The notes under the pieces: model-generated
The model's database searches: none
What the model was told of the DNA's origin: nothing
Seen by the model: only the letters and a program-made list of their open reading frames with translations
Shown: positions 34,731 through 44,057 of the stretch, piece after piece
How positions within the stretch are numbered: the first letter of the stretch is position 1
Layout of the letters: each line of letters begins with the position of its first letter
Translations under genes and position numbers: made by a program
Source of the DNA: Corynebacterium sp.
GTDB lineage: Bacteria; Actinomycetota; Actinomycetes; Mycobacteriales; Mycobacteriaceae
NCBI RefSeq assembly: GCF_022712195.1
Contig: NZ_JALAGY010000055.1
Coordinates: 1-45,838 of the forward strand
Reading direction: 5' to 3'
DNA length: 45,838 nucleotides

Positions 34731-35462
34731 TCAGTCCTTGACCTCGGTGGCGTGCAGCTGCTCGTCGAGGTCCTCGGGGTCCAGGTTCGCCGCAGAGAAG
34801 GTCGAGGTCAGCGGCAGCCGCAGGTCAAGGTCCGTGCCCGGGCACAGTTCGATCTTGCCCTCGGCGAGGGTGAAGTCCAGGACGTGCCCGCCCACCGTCC
34901 GCCCGTCGTCGATGAAGTGGACGTGGCACCCCGGCACCGAGATGCCCTTCTCGAACACCGGTGTCCGGAAGCCCGCGATCACCCCGGAGACGTCCGAGAA
35001 ATGCTGCTCGGCGTCGTCCCCCACCGCCTCCGTCATCGGAGGGTAGGGCTTCGACTGACGGACGACGGTCCGGGTGGTCACGTCACTGAACCGCCCGGTG
35101 ATCCGCACCGCGTACATGTAGTTCTCCGAGGGAGTCATCTCGTCGATGAAGTCCGACAACTCCGACCGGCGGATGTTCTCCGGGGCGCGGCGACGGATCC
35201 GGGGGACGAAGTTCGTCGCCACCGCATAGGGGCTCCTGGCCTCCAGGTCCGCGCGCACCGCGGTGCCGTCGTGCCGCAACTGGTAGCACGTGCCGTCGAT
35301 GATCACCATCTCCCCGTCGAGGGCGTCGAAGGTGCCCAGGCCGAAGTTGCCCTTGCCGAGCAGCTCGCCGACGGTCATCTCACCGTCGTAGATGCCGTCG
35401 AGCAGGGCGGTCATCAGGGAGTTCTGGAAGATCGTGTGGCGGGTGACAGGACGGTCGGTCAT
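34731..35462 (-). CDS. alsD: Alpha-acetolactate decarboxylase
   Basis: 243-residue zinc enzyme converting acetolactate to acetoin. The zinc histidines are H180, H182 and H193 in C-H-V-H-F-I-D-D-G-R-T-V-G-G-H, with conserved glutamate E51 and the G-T-F-D-A-L-D-G-E-M motif. Length is normal. The ATG at 35462 is seven bases after TATCCT (35475-35470 on the minus strand), so the transcript is likely leaderless; upstream ATGs in the same frame have poorer support. It diverts excess pyruvate to neutral acetoin. No acetolactate synthase gene is nearby. Confidence 0.93.
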   Translation of the reverse strand: MTDRPVTRHTIFQNSLMTALLDGIYDGEMTVGELLGKGNFGLGTFDALDGEMVIIDGTCYQLRHDGTAVRADLEARSPYAVATNFVPRIRRRAPENIRRSELSDFIDEMTPSENYMYAVRITGRFSDVTTRTVVRQSKPYPPMTEAVGDDAEQHFSDVSGVIAGFRTPVFEKGISVPGCHVHFIDDGRTVGGHVLDFTLAEGKIELCPGTDLDLRLPLTSTFSAANLDPEDLDEQLHATEVKD

Positions 35463-35469
35463 GCCGCCC

Positions 35470-35475
35470 AGGATA
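35470..35475 (-). promoter_or_regulatory. Leaderless-type -10 element of alsD
   Basis: TATCCT on the minus strand, seven bases before the ATG, with no ribosome site in between. Confidence 0.4.
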
Positions 35476-35496
35476 ACCGCACGTCGCATGTCACCG

Positions 35497-36654
35497 TCAC
35501 AGCGTTCCGGCGGCGAGCCGGGCACCGATGTCACGACCGATCCGTTCCAGGACCGGCAGCGGGCGGCGGATGCACTCCGCCACGTCCGGCTGGTAGTCGG
35601 TGAGACTGCGGACCTCGTCGAACAGGTCGCCTCCCCGCCCGTCGTCCAGTTGGTTCTGGCCGCAGACGGCGATCACGGGGAGACCCCGCTCCCGGGCACG
35701 CCAGGCGACACCGGCCGGGGCCTTCCCTCCGAGGGTCTGACCATCGAGCCTCCCCTCGCCGGTGACCACCAGGTCGACGCCGTCGAGGGCGGCGTCGAAT
35801 CCGGTCTCCTCCAGCACCAGGCCCACCCCGGAGCGCATCTGCGCCCCCAGCAGCGCCAGGGCCATGAACCCCAGACCACCGGCGGCACCCGCACCTGGCT
35901 GCTCCGCCACACCGGAGGTCCCCAGGGCGTCCTCCACCACGCCGGCGACAATGCGCACCGCGGCGTCCACCTCGTCGAGCTCCCCCGGCGCCAGGCCCTT
36001 CTGCGGACCGAAGACCCGGGCCGCCCCCTCCGTCCCGCACAGCGGGTTGCGCACGTCGGAGGCGACCAGGAACTCGACGTCCGCCACCCGGGGATCCAGT
36101 CCGGCGGTGTCGACGGCGGCGATGTCCGCCAGGTTCACCACCCGCTCCACCTCCCGTCCGGCGTGGTCACGAAACTCCACGCCCAGGGCCCGGGCCATGC
36201 CGAAGCCTGCGTCCGTGGTGGCACTGCCGCCGAGTGCGAGGATGATCCTGCCTGCACCGTCGTCGAGCGCGGCGCGGATGAGGTCGCCGACACCCCACGA
36301 CCCGGCCTGCCGGGCGTCCCGGGGATCCGGCGGCGCCCCGTCCGACGAGGCCATGTCCAGCCCGCAGGCGCGGGCGACCTCGACCACCGCCGTCGGGGCG
36401 GCGGCCGGGTCGCTCTCCTGCGACAGGCCGAACTCCGACGGCACAGGGCGGCCGTCCACTCCACGCACCGTGACGGCGCGGCGGCGGAAACCCAGGTCGT
36501 CGAAGACCTCGAGGGTGCCGTCCCCGCCGTCCGCCAGCGGCACCACGACCGCGCGGCAGCCTGCCGCCTCCAGCCCACGTGCCAGTGCCTCCCCCACCGA
36601 ACGCGACGACGCCGACCCCTTGAACTTGTCGCAGCAGATCAAGGCGGTCGGCAT
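35497..36654 (-). CDS. glxK: Glycerate kinase (glycerate 2-kinase type, GlxK)
   Basis: 385-residue kinase that phosphorylates D-glycerate. Family motifs are D-K-F-K-G-S near the N terminus, P-L-A-D-G-G-D-G-T, G-G-S-A-T-T-D-A-G and G-E-G-R-L-D-G-Q-T near residue 295. The ATG lies 19 bases after the PEP carboxykinase stop in the same direction, so both may share a message that feeds C3 compounds into gluconeogenesis. The C-terminal 80 residues fit the usual length. Confidence 0.9.
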   Translation of the reverse strand: MPTALICCDKFKGSASSRSVGEALARGLEAAGCRAVVVPLADGGDGTLEVFDDLGFRRRAVTVRGVDGRPVPSEFGLSQESDPAAAPTAVVEVARACGLDMASSDGAPPDPRDARQAGSWGVGDLIRAALDDGAGRIILALGGSATTDAGFGMARALGVEFRDHAGREVERVVNLADIAAVDTAGLDPRVADVEFLVASDVRNPLCGTEGAARVFGPQKGLAPGELDEVDAAVRIVAGVVEDALGTSGVAEQPGAGAAGGLGFMALALLGAQMRSGVGLVLEETGFDAALDGVDLVVTGEGRLDGQTLGGKAPAGVAWRARERGLPVIAVCGQNQLDDGRGGDLFDEVRSLTDYQPDVAECIRRPLPVLERIGRDIGARLAAGTL

Positions 36655-36673
36655 CGGCGTGGGGAACAGGCGG

Positions 36674-38506
36674 TTACGCGGTGGTGGCCTTGGCCTCCGT
36701 GACGCGCTGCTTCAGGGCGCGGAACTGCTCCCAGACCTCCTCGGGCACCTTGGGGCCGAGGAAGGTGAGGTACTCGTCGTTGTCCTCGATGTCGCTGGCC
36801 CACTGCTCCGGCGGCGCGGACAGCGCGGTGCGGATGTCCTCCTCCGGCTCCGTGATGCCGTCCAGGTCGAGGTCCTCGTAGCGGGCCGTGTGGCCGACCA
36901 CCGTCTCGTCGGCGCCGACCTTGCCCTCGATGCGCTCCACGATCCACTTGAGCACACGGCTGTTCTCGCCGAACCCGGGCCACAGGAAACGGCCGTCGTC
37001 GCCGCGGCGGAACCAGTTGACCAGGAAGACGTCCGGCATCTTGTCGCCGCCCTTCTTGCCCATGTCGATCCAGTGCTGCAGGTACTCACCGGCGTTGTAG
37101 CCGATGAAGGGCAGCATCGCCATCGGGTCGTGGCGCAGGGTGCCCACGGAACCTTCCTGGGCCGCGGTCTGGCCGGAGGCCATCAGCGCGCCGACCATGG
37201 TGGCGTGCTCCCAGTCGTAGGTCTGCGACACCAGCGGCACCGTGTCCGCACGGCGGCCGCCGAACAGGATGGCGTCGACCTTGACGCCCTTCCAGTCGTC
37301 GAACTCCGGTGCGGCGACCGGGCACTGTGCCAGCGGCACGCAGTAGCGGGAGTTCGGGTGGGCGGCCTTCTCGTCGGAGTCCGGCGTCCAGTCGTTGCCC
37401 TTCCAGTCGATGAGGTGCTCCGGGGTCTCCCCGCCGATGCCCTCCCACCAGACGTCACCGTCGTCGGTGAGCGCGACGTTGGTGAACAGGGTGTTCCCTG
37501 CCTCCATGGTCTCCATGGCGATCGGGTTGGAGCCGTAGCTGGTGCCCGGTGCCACGCCGAAGAAGCCGTTCTCCGGGTTCACGGCGTAGAGGTGGCCGTC
37601 CTCACCGAACTTCAGCCAGGCGATGTCGTCGCCGACGACCTGGGCCTTCCAGCCCGGGATGGTCGGGGTGATCATGGCCAGGTTGGTCTTGCCGCAGGCC
37701 GAGGGGAAGGCGCCGAGGATGTGGTAGTCCTTGCCCTCCGGGCTGGTCAGCTTCAGGATGAGCATGTGCTCGGCGAGCCAGCCCTCCTCCTTGGCCATGA
37801 CCGAGGCGATGCGCAGGGCGTAGCACTTCTTGGCCAGGATGGCGTTTCCGCCGTACCCGGAGCCGTAGGACCAGATCTCCTTGGTCTCCGGGAACTGGGT
37901 GATGTACTTGGTGTCGTTGCACGGCCACGGCACGTCCTCCTCGCCCGGCTCCAGCGGAGAGCCGACGGAGTGCAGGCAGCGGACGAAGGCGCCGTCGGTG
38001 CCCAGCTTGTCGAGCGCCTCCTGGCCCATGCGGGTCATGACCCCCATGGAGAGCACCACGTAGGCGGAGTCGGTGAGCTGCACGCCCAGCTTCGGCTCCG
38101 GGTCGCTGATCGGACCCATGCAGAACGGGACGACGTACATGGTGCGCCCACGCATCGACCCGGCGAAGTGCTCGGACATCTCCTCCTTCATCGCCGCCGG
38201 CGGGGCCCAGTTGTTCGTGGGGCCGGCGCCCTCCTGCTTCTCGGAGCAGATGAAGGTCCGTGACTCGACGCGGGCGACGTCCGCCGGGTTCGAGCGGGCG
38301 AGGAAGCTGTTCGGGCGCTTCTCCTCGTTGAGCTTGGTCAGCGTGCCCGCCTCGACGAGTTCACCCGTCAGACGGTCCCACTCCTCCCGTGACCCGTCGA
38401 CGAAGACCACGTTCTCCGGCTGAAAAAGTTCGACTGCCTCGGTAATCCAGGCGAGGAGACCCTCGTGCTGGGTGGGTGGCTGGCCGACGAGCCCGGGGAT
38501 GGTCAT
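36674..38506 (-). CDS. pckG: Phosphoenolpyruvate carboxykinase (GTP)
   Basis: 610-residue enzyme that converts oxaloacetate and GTP to phosphoenolpyruvate and CO2, the first committed gluconeogenic step and essential on acids, acetate or fatty acids. The GTP-type P-loop is F-P-S-A-C-G-K-T-N (267-275) with the reactive cysteine C271, and [16 protein letters not shown] (85-100) is typical of the substrate site. ATG preceded by AGGAG. It fits with fadAB upstream, since acetyl units must pass through this enzyme to make sugars. A 15-base palindrome lies in its leader. Confidence 0.96.
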   Translation of the reverse strand: MTIPGLVGQPPTQHEGLLAWITEAVELFQPENVVFVDGSREEWDRLTGELVEAGTLTKLNEEKRPNSFLARSNPADVARVESRTFICSEKQEGAGPTNNWAPPAAMKEEMSEHFAGSMRGRTMYVVPFCMGPISDPEPKLGVQLTDSAYVVLSMGVMTRMGQEALDKLGTDGAFVRCLHSVGSPLEPGEEDVPWPCNDTKYITQFPETKEIWSYGSGYGGNAILAKKCYALRIASVMAKEEGWLAEHMLILKLTSPEGKDYHILGAFPSACGKTNLAMITPTIPGWKAQVVGDDIAWLKFGEDGHLYAVNPENGFFGVAPGTSYGSNPIAMETMEAGNTLFTNVALTDDGDVWWEGIGGETPEHLIDWKGNDWTPDSDEKAAHPNSRYCVPLAQCPVAAPEFDDWKGVKVDAILFGGRRADTVPLVSQTYDWEHATMVGALMASGQTAAQEGSVGTLRHDPMAMLPFIGYNAGEYLQHWIDMGKKGGDKMPDVFLVNWFRRGDDGRFLWPGFGENSRVLKWIVERIEGKVGADETVVGHTARYEDLDLDGITEPEEDIRTALSAPPEQWASDIEDNDEYLTFLGPKVPEEVWEQFRALKQRVTEAKATTA

Positions 38507-38529
38507 GAAAACTCCTGACGAGATGTGTT

Positions 38530-38544
38530 TCAGAACTGTTCTGA
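38530..38544 (-). promoter_or_regulatory. Palindrome in the pckG leader
   Basis: TCAGAAC-T-GTTCTGA, a perfect seven-base inverted repeat about 25 bases before the pckG ATG and downstream of a -10-like TAGTCT (38578-38573). The position suits a roadblock repressor. It matches neither the GlxR nor the RamB consensus. Confidence 0.5.
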
Positions 38545-38575
38545 GAGTTGATGAGGTCTTCTGCGTCCCACAAGA

Positions 38576-39142
38576 CTAACCCCAGTTCCCCCTGTCCACA
38601 CATTCCCACCCGCGCGCGTCCCACGATCCACGTCCGTTTCCGGGGGTAGCCGGGGGGAGCCCGGGCGGGCTGCCCTCCCGTCCTCCCTGCTCACCGGGAT
38701 GATCGACCTGCCCGGGCACCCCCTCCCCGGCGATACTCGCCCCGGTATCCGGCCCCGTCGATGTGACAGAAGACACATCTGCGTGTATCTCGGCCGGCCC
38801 CGTCGACCCCGCGGCAGGGTCCCGCATGCAGTCCAGGCGACGCCACGAGGACCATCCGCCGTCGAAGGTGACCACCGACAGCGTGTCCACCCGGCCGTCG
38901 CCGTCGGTGTCGGCGCAGATGGTCATGCCGGTGTCGTCGGTCAGCGTGACCGACTCCTCCCCCGGCAGGCTGTGCGACACCGGCAGGCCGAAGGTCAGGT
39001 CCCCCAGGTCCAGCAGCAGGCCTCCACCCGTGCCGCCGGTGCCGCCGCCGGGACCGTACGTGCCGTCCGGACCGGGGGGCGCGTCCGTCACCGGGTCCAG
39101 CCCCGCGGCGCCGGGCAGTCCATCCGTGCCCCAGCCGGTCAT
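38576..39142 (-). CDS. Uncharacterised Gly/Pro-rich protein with a D-x-D-x-D-G motif
   Basis: 188-residue protein of unknown function. Residues 1-45 are Gly/Pro/Asp rich. The middle 45-115 is a likely beta domain ending in D-T-D-G-D-G-R-V-D-T, a calcium-loop-like motif, then a W-S-S-W-R-R-L-D-C segment. The last 70 residues are low-complexity Gly/Pro/Ser. No signal peptide or helix is seen. Its start overlaps the stop of the gene before it (ATGA), which argues for a shared function. The stop TAG overlaps the -10-like hexamer of pckG. Confidence 0.6.
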   Translation of the reverse strand: MTGWGTDGLPGAAGLDPVTDAPPGPDGTYGPGGGTGGTGGGLLLDLGDLTFGLPVSHSLPGEESVTLTDDTGMTICADTDGDGRVDTLSVVTFDGGWSSWRRLDCMRDPAAGSTGPAEIHADVSSVTSTGPDTGASIAGEGVPGQVDHPGEQGGREGSPPGLPPATPGNGRGSWDARGWECVDRGNWG

Positions 39143-40062
39143 GACGCACCCCCGGGCAGCCGCCCTGCCACGGGTGGGACAGAGAGACGGGCGACGACGT
39201 CGGTGACCGTCACCGCCCACCGTCGCCGCAGGGACGCCGCCAGACGCGCCGCCGCCTGCTCCCGGCGCGCCGTCCGTCCGGCCCACCACCGCGCGGCGGC
39301 GGTCGCCACCGTGACGAGGACGCCGACCGCCACACCGGCGGCCACCGAATCGGTCAACCGCACGACCCCTGCCGCCGCAGCCGCCCCGGCGCCGACCGCG
39401 GCGGTGGCCGTCACCACCCGGGGCGCCAGCCCGCGCGGCGGCCCGGAAGCGGTCGCCGGCGTCCCCTCCTCCTCCGACACGTCCGCCGGGGCGAGGTGCG
39501 GCATCTCCACCCCCTGTTCCAGGACCGCGACCGTCAGGCGGGCACGGAACGCCCGGTCCAGCTCCACCGCGTCCACTGTGCCACCTGTACCCGCATTGTC
39601 CAGCAGCTCCGTGGCCGTCCGGTCCGCCGCGAGCCGCACGGCGATGCGTACCCGGTCGAGCCGGTCGGCGTCGGCGCGTCGGGCGTCCGCGGCCCACCGC
39701 CCGAGATCCACCCACATGCCGTCGAGCACCTCGGCGAGGCCCGCCAGGGACGTCCGTCCTGCGTACCCGTCGTCGCCCCACGTGCAGTGCACCACCCCGG
39801 TCTCGTCGGTGAGCGCACCGCCGTCCGGCCCGTCCCGCGTGTAGACCACCACCACGCCCATCGCGTCGCGGACGGCCCGGATGACCTCCATGTCCTCCGC
39901 CGTGACCTCCGGTGAGGTGACCACGGCGACCACCCCGTCCGCCTCCCCGGGCCCGGCGCCGGCGGCGAACCGCCTCCCCGGACGCCCCGCGGACGTCCTG
40001 ACCCCTGCCGTTACCTGCTCGACGGCCCGCGTATCCGGGCCGATCACAGAAATGACCGTCAC
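39139..40062 (-). CDS. Uncharacterised protein, possible degenerate GTPase fold with two membrane helices
   Basis: 307-residue protein not assigned to a family. The N-terminal 110 residues read like a P-loop GTPase core: beta strand V-I-S-V-I-G-P-D-T-R-A-V in the P-loop place but without G-K-S/T, then A-D-G-V-V-A-V-V-T-S-P-E-V-T and V-V-V-V-Y-T-R-D where N-K-x-D would be. A helical stretch and two hydrophobic helices (about 225-270) follow, with a basic tail. GTG start with AGGGGGAA ahead. It is divergent from trmB and overlaps the next gene by ATGA. The GTPase idea is inference from pattern only. Confidence 0.62.
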   Translation of the reverse strand: MTVISVIGPDTRAVEQVTAGVRTSAGRPGRRFAAGAGPGEADGVVAVVTSPEVTAEDMEVIRAVRDAMGVVVVYTRDGPDGGALTDETGVVHCTWGDDGYAGRTSLAGLAEVLDGMWVDLGRWAADARRADADRLDRVRIAVRLAADRTATELLDNAGTGGTVDAVELDRAFRARLTVAVLEQGVEMPHLAPADVSEEEGTPATASGPPRGLAPRVVTATAAVGAGAAAAAGVVRLTDSVAAGVAVGVLVTVATAAARWWAGRTARREQAAARLAASLRRRWAVTVTDVVARLSVPPVAGRLPGGAS

Positions 40063-40097
40063 ACTTCCCCCTAGTTCCCTGTACCGCTGTGTTCTGC

Positions 40098-40103
40098 CAC
40101 AAT
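40098..40103 (+). promoter_or_regulatory. Leaderless-type -10 element of trmB
   Basis: CACAAT ends seven bases before the ATG at 40111. The G-rich spacer GAGGGGG is too close to serve well as a ribosome site. Confidence 0.4.
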
Positions 40104-40110
40104 GAGGGGG

Positions 40111-40896
40111 ATGTCTATTCCCGATAACCCCCCAGCACCGCGTTCGGGTGGCCGCGGCCGCCCCCTGCAGACCGAGTTTAACGACGGACGCGACTATCCG
40201 CGACTGGGTAGCTTCAGTTTCCGGCGCGGAACCCTCACCGACAACCAGGAGGCCCTCTGGGAGGACAACTGGCCGTCGCTGGGCATCGAGCTCACCGACG
40301 ACCTGACCGACCCGGTCGACCTGGACAGCTGGTTCGGACGCACCGGCCACGACACCATCGTCGAGGTCGGTTCCGGTACCGGCACCTCCACCGCGGCGAT
40401 GGCGCCGCTGGAGGCGGACACCAACATCGTCGCCGTGGAGATCTACCGTCCCGGCCTGGCGAAGCTGCTCGGCGCGGTCGTGCGCGGCGACATCAGCAAC
40501 GTCCGCATGGTGAAGGGCGACGGGGTCGAGGTGCTGCAGCGCCTCTTCGCCCCGGGCAGCCTGGCCGGTGTGCGTGTCTTCTTCCCCGACCCCTGGCCGA
40601 AGGCGCGTCACCACAAGCGCCGGATCATCCAGACCGGTACGCTGCATCTCATCGCGTCGCGCCTGCGGCCCGGCGGGATCCTGCACGTGGCCACCGACCA
40701 CGCCGACTACGCGGAGTGGATCGACGACCTCGTCGAGGCCGAACCCGACCTGGAGTACCTCGGCTGGCCGGAGGACGAGGCGGAGCGGGAACGCACCGTC
40801 CCGGTGCTGACCGACCGTCAGATCGTGACGAAGTTCGAGGGCAAGGGTCTGGACAAGGACCACACCATCCGCGAGTACCTCTGGAGACGGCGATGA
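40111..40896 (+). CDS. trmB: tRNA (guanine-N7-)-methyltransferase TrmB
   Basis: 261-residue SAM enzyme that methylates G46 of tRNA. SAM motif I is I-V-E-V-G-S-G-T-G (about residues 87-95), and the family signature [15 protein letters not shown] is present near 155-170, followed by T-D-H-A-D-Y-A. An N-terminal extension of about 45 residues precedes the core, as in other actinobacteria. The stop overlaps the start of the NYN gene (ATGA). First gene of the forward operon that ends with the mycolate exporter, the order also found in mycobacteria (Rv0208c-Rv0207c-Rv0206c). Confidence 0.95.
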   Translation: MSIPDNPPAPRSGGRGRPLQTEFNDGRDYPRLGSFSFRRGTLTDNQEALWEDNWPSLGIELTDDLTDPVDLDSWFGRTGHDTIVEVGSGTGTSTAAMAPLEADTNIVAVEIYRPGLAKLLGAVVRGDISNVRMVKGDGVEVLQRLFAPGSLAGVRVFFPDPWPKARHHKRRIIQTGTLHLIASRLRPGGILHVATDHADYAEWIDDLVEAEPDLEYLGWPEDEAERERTVPVLTDRQIVTKFEGKGLDKDHTIREYLWRRR

Positions 40897-41570
40897 GCGG
40901 CAACGACACGCTTTCCTACACCGGCCAGCCCGAGCGCTCGCCGGTGTACCTGCTGGTGTGGGACGCGCCGAACATCGACATGGGGCTCGGGTCCCTGCTG
41001 GGGGGACGCCCCGACGCCGTGCACCGTCCCCGTTTCGACGCGGTCGGCCGCTGGCTGATCGACGTCGCCCGGGACGCCGCACCCGGCACCGACGACGGCA
41101 CCGACGCTGACGCCGGTGCCGCACCGGTCCCCGAGGCGACGGTGTTCACCAACGTCGCCCCCGGCTCCGCCGAGCAGATCCGCGGCTGGGTCGATGCCCT
41201 GCGCAACGTCGGTTTCGCCGTCTTCGCCAAGCCGAAGCTGACCGAGGACTCCGACGTCGACCCGGACATGCTCGACCACATCCGGCGGCGGCGGGACGAG
41301 GGTGTGCTCGACGGACTGGTCGTCGCCAGCGCCGACGGCCAGAACTTCCGCGAACTGCTCGAGGAGCTCGCCGCCGAGATCCCGGTGACCGTCCTCGGAT
41401 TCCACGAGCACGCGCACTGGGCCGTGGAGAACGACACCCTGGAGTTCCTCGACCTCGAGGACATCCCCGGGGTCTTCCGCGCCCCGCTCCCGCGGGTCAA
41501 CCTCGACTCCCTGCCGGACGACGGTGCATGGCTCCAGCCGTACCGGCCGCTCTCCGCACTGGTTCGCTGA
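40893..41570 (+). CDS. NYN domain protein, putative RNase (Rv0207c-type)
   Basis: 225-residue cytoplasmic protein with a PIN/NYN nuclease-like fold. The first strand V-W-D-A-P-N-I-D supplies an acidic site, and [14 protein letters not shown] near residue 150 gives the second acidic pair. A short Asp/Ala-rich insert lies near residue 70. It is coupled to trmB by a four-base overlap and ends 16 bases before the exporter gene. A link between RNA processing and mycolate export is not known; the conserved order may reflect shared growth control. Confidence 0.85.
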   Translation: MSGNDTLSYTGQPERSPVYLLVWDAPNIDMGLGSLLGGRPDAVHRPRFDAVGRWLIDVARDAAPGTDDGTDADAGAAPVPEATVFTNVAPGSAEQIRGWVDALRNVGFAVFAKPKLTEDSDVDPDMLDHIRRRRDEGVLDGLVVASADGQNFRELLEELAAEIPVTVLGFHEHAHWAVENDTLEFLDLEDIPGVFRAPLPRVNLDSLPDDGAWLQPYRPLSALVR

Positions 41571-41586
41571 AAGGAGCCTTCTCACA

Positions 41587-44049
41587 GTGTTCACGACATG
41601 GGGAGACATCGCCTTCCGTTTCCGTCGGGTCATCCCCGCCGTCATCATCGCGCTGATCGGCGTCCTCTACCTGGGTGTCGGCACCCAGCTGGGTGACCGG
41701 ATGAGCCAGGAGGGCTGGGACGACCCGCACAGCGACTCCACCCGCGCGGCGCAGATCGAGCAGGACACCTTCGGTCGCGACGCCTCCGGCGACGTCATCG
41801 TCCTGGTCACCAGTGACGGCCCCGACGGGGCCGACCTGACCGACCCCGCCCTGCAGGAGAACGTCACCAGCCAGCTCAACGCCATCGCCGTCGGCAACCA
41901 GGACGCCGTCGCCGGGGTGACGAGCTACTTCGACACCGGTCACGAGCAGATGCTCGCCGACGACGGCTCCGCCGCGTTCGCCGCGATCAGCCTGCACGGC
42001 ACCGAGGACGAGGTCCTCCAGAACTTCCGGGTCATCGAGGACGACCTGCACGACATCAGCGTCGACGGCGCCACGGTGGAGATCGGCGGCGCCACGGCGG
42101 TCGCCGGCGCCCTGGACTCGGGCATGGGTGACGACATCCAACGCGCCGAGCTGATCGGCCTGCCCGTCGTCGCCCTGCTGCTGCTCGTCATCTTCGGCAG
42201 TGTGGTGGCCGCCCTGATGCCGCTGATCGTCGGCGTGCTGTCGATCCTCGGCTCCATGGGCATCCTGTCGGTGCTGGCCGGCATCACCCAGGTCAACACC
42301 TTCTCCCAGTCGGTGGTCACGCTGCTGGGACTGGGGCTGGCGATCGACTACGGCCTGTTCATGGTCTCCCGCTTCCGGGAGGAACTCGCGGAGGGCAACG
42401 ACACCCGCACGGCGGTGCGCAACACCACCGCCTCGGCGGGCAAGACGGTGGTGTTCTCCGCCCTGATGGTGGCTGTCGCCCTGTCGAGCCTGCTGATGTT
42501 CCCGCAGGCCTTCCTGAAGTCGGTGGCCTACGGCGCGATCTCCGCGGTGGGGCTGGCCGCCCTGATCAGCGTGGCCGTTCTGCCGAGCATTTTCTCGATG
42601 CTGGGCCACCGGATCGACAAGTGGACGATCGTCCGCCGCGGACGCACCCGTGAGGCCACGGTGCAGTCCTGGTGGGGCAGGATCCCCACCTTCGCGATGA
42701 AGCACGCCAAGTTGATGACGGTGGGCATCGTCGCCCTGCTGATCCTGCTGACCATCCCGCTGAGCGGGGTGAAGTTCGGCGGCATCAACGAGACCTACCT
42801 GCCGCCGGACAACTCCACCCGCGTGGCCCAGGCCCACTTCGACGAGAACTTCCCCGAGTTCCGCACCGACCCGGTGAAACTGGTCATCGAGGGCGACAAC
42901 ACCGCCGTCGGCGAGGTCTTCCAGAAGGCCAACGCCGTCGAGGGACTGACCGGGGACTTCCAGGTCACCCGCCCCACCGAGGACGGGGTCACCGTGCTCT
43001 CCGCCGGCATCGCCGACCGGAACGACAACGACCGGATCGTCAACGAACTGCGCGACATCGCCCACGGCCTCAACGCCGACGGGACGGTTCTCGTCGCCGG
43101 TACCCCGGCGATGGAGATCGAGTCGATCGAGGCACTGTTCGACAAGCTGCCGTGGATGCTGGTGTACATCATCGCCGCCACGTTCATCCTGCTGTCGCTG
43201 GTGTTCGGTTCGGTGATCCTGCCCGCGAAGGCCGTGATCATGAACATCCTGGGCACCGGCGCCACCCTGGGCATCCTGACCGCCCTGTTCGTCGACGGTG
43301 TCGGCGCGGACCTGTTCAACTTCTCCCCCGGCCCGCTGATGAGCCCGGTGCTGGTCCTCATCGTGGCGATCATCTACGGGCTGTCCACGGACTACGAGGT
43401 GTTCCTGGTGTCCAGGATGGTCGAGGCCCGGGCACACGGGGCCTCGACACCGCAGGCCATCAGGTTCGGTACGGCGACCACCGGCGGCATCATCACCGCG
43501 GCGGCGTTGATCATGATCGTCGTCGCCGGGGCGTTCGCCTTCTCCGACATCGTGATGATGAAGTACATCGCCTTCGGCATGATCGCGGCCCTGGTCATCG
43601 ACGCCACGGTGATCCGTATGCTGCTCGTGCCGGCCGTGATGTACCTGCTGCGGGAGGACTGCTGGTGGGCCCCCAGGTGGGTCACCGCACTGTCGAGGAA
43701 GATCGGCCACAACGAGCGGCTGGAGGGCTTCAGCCACGACGCCGGCCCGCCGGCCGCCACGCAGGGGCCTGCGCCGGAACCTGCCCCGGAGACCGCTCCT
43801 GCGGCCGCCACCGTCGGTGCCCCGGCGGAGACGGACGACGCCGGGGACACCGAGGAGTCCCGTTCCGGCGGCGTGGTCGTCTCCCGCTCACCGATCCCCG
43901 AGGCACAGCCCGAGGCCCGGGCCACTGACGACGCCGACGACGCCGACTCCTACGGCGCCCACGCCACCACAGACGGCGCGATCCCCTTCACGGAGCTCAT
44001 GCGCCGCCTGCAGGAGGAGCAGCAGCGTCGCGGGGACCGGGAGGACTGA
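41587..44049 (+). CDS. mmpL3: MmpL3/CmpL1-type trehalose monomycolate exporter (RND)
   Basis: 820-residue RND transporter that moves trehalose monomycolate across the inner membrane. It has helix 1 (about 15-35), a periplasmic domain, a helix bundle and the proton-relay pairs D254-Y255 (G-L-A-I-D-Y-G-L) and D602-Y603 (L-S-T-D-Y-E-V), equivalent to D256-Y257 and D645-Y646 of M. tuberculosis MmpL3. The cytoplasmic tail after about residue 710 is Ala/Pro/Glu/Asp rich and shorter than in mycobacteria. The GTG at 41587 follows AAGGAG at eleven bases; the frame open further upstream overlaps the NYN gene. It probably acts with the TmaT-like and PgfA-like proteins of this window. Confidence 0.95.
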   Translation: MFTTWGDIAFRFRRVIPAVIIALIGVLYLGVGTQLGDRMSQEGWDDPHSDSTRAAQIEQDTFGRDASGDVIVLVTSDGPDGADLTDPALQENVTSQLNAIAVGNQDAVAGVTSYFDTGHEQMLADDGSAAFAAISLHGTEDEVLQNFRVIEDDLHDISVDGATVEIGGATAVAGALDSGMGDDIQRAELIGLPVVALLLLVIFGSVVAALMPLIVGVLSILGSMGILSVLAGITQVNTFSQSVVTLLGLGLAIDYGLFMVSRFREELAEGNDTRTAVRNTTASAGKTVVFSALMVAVALSSLLMFPQAFLKSVAYGAISAVGLAALISVAVLPSIFSMLGHRIDKWTIVRRGRTREATVQSWWGRIPTFAMKHAKLMTVGIVALLILLTIPLSGVKFGGINETYLPPDNSTRVAQAHFDENFPEFRTDPVKLVIEGDNTAVGEVFQKANAVEGLTGDFQVTRPTEDGVTVLSAGIADRNDNDRIVNELRDIAHGLNADGTVLVAGTPAMEIESIEALFDKLPWMLVYIIAATFILLSLVFGSVILPAKAVIMNILGTGATLGILTALFVDGVGADLFNFSPGPLMSPVLVLIVAIIYGLSTDYEVFLVSRMVEARAHGASTPQAIRFGTATTGGIITAAALIMIVVAGAFAFSDIVMMKYIAFGMIAALVIDATVIRMLLVPAVMYLLREDCWWAPRWVTALSRKIGHNERLEGFSHDAGPPAATQGPAPEPAPETAPAAATVGAPAETDDAGDTEESRSGGVVVSRSPIPEAQPEARATDDADDADSYGAHATTDGAIPFTELMRRLQEEQQRRGDRED

Positions 44050-44057
44050 GCGACACC

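Noticed and set aside
39139..41124. Long version of the degenerate-GTPase protein (661 codons)
   Set aside because: The first 354 codons are antisense to trmB and the NYN gene; the GTG at 40062 with a G-rich ribosome site gives the real start.
41497..43737. Reverse open frame of 746 codons
   Set aside because: Antisense to the MmpL3-type gene and compositionally biased (Asp/Gly/His/Arg).
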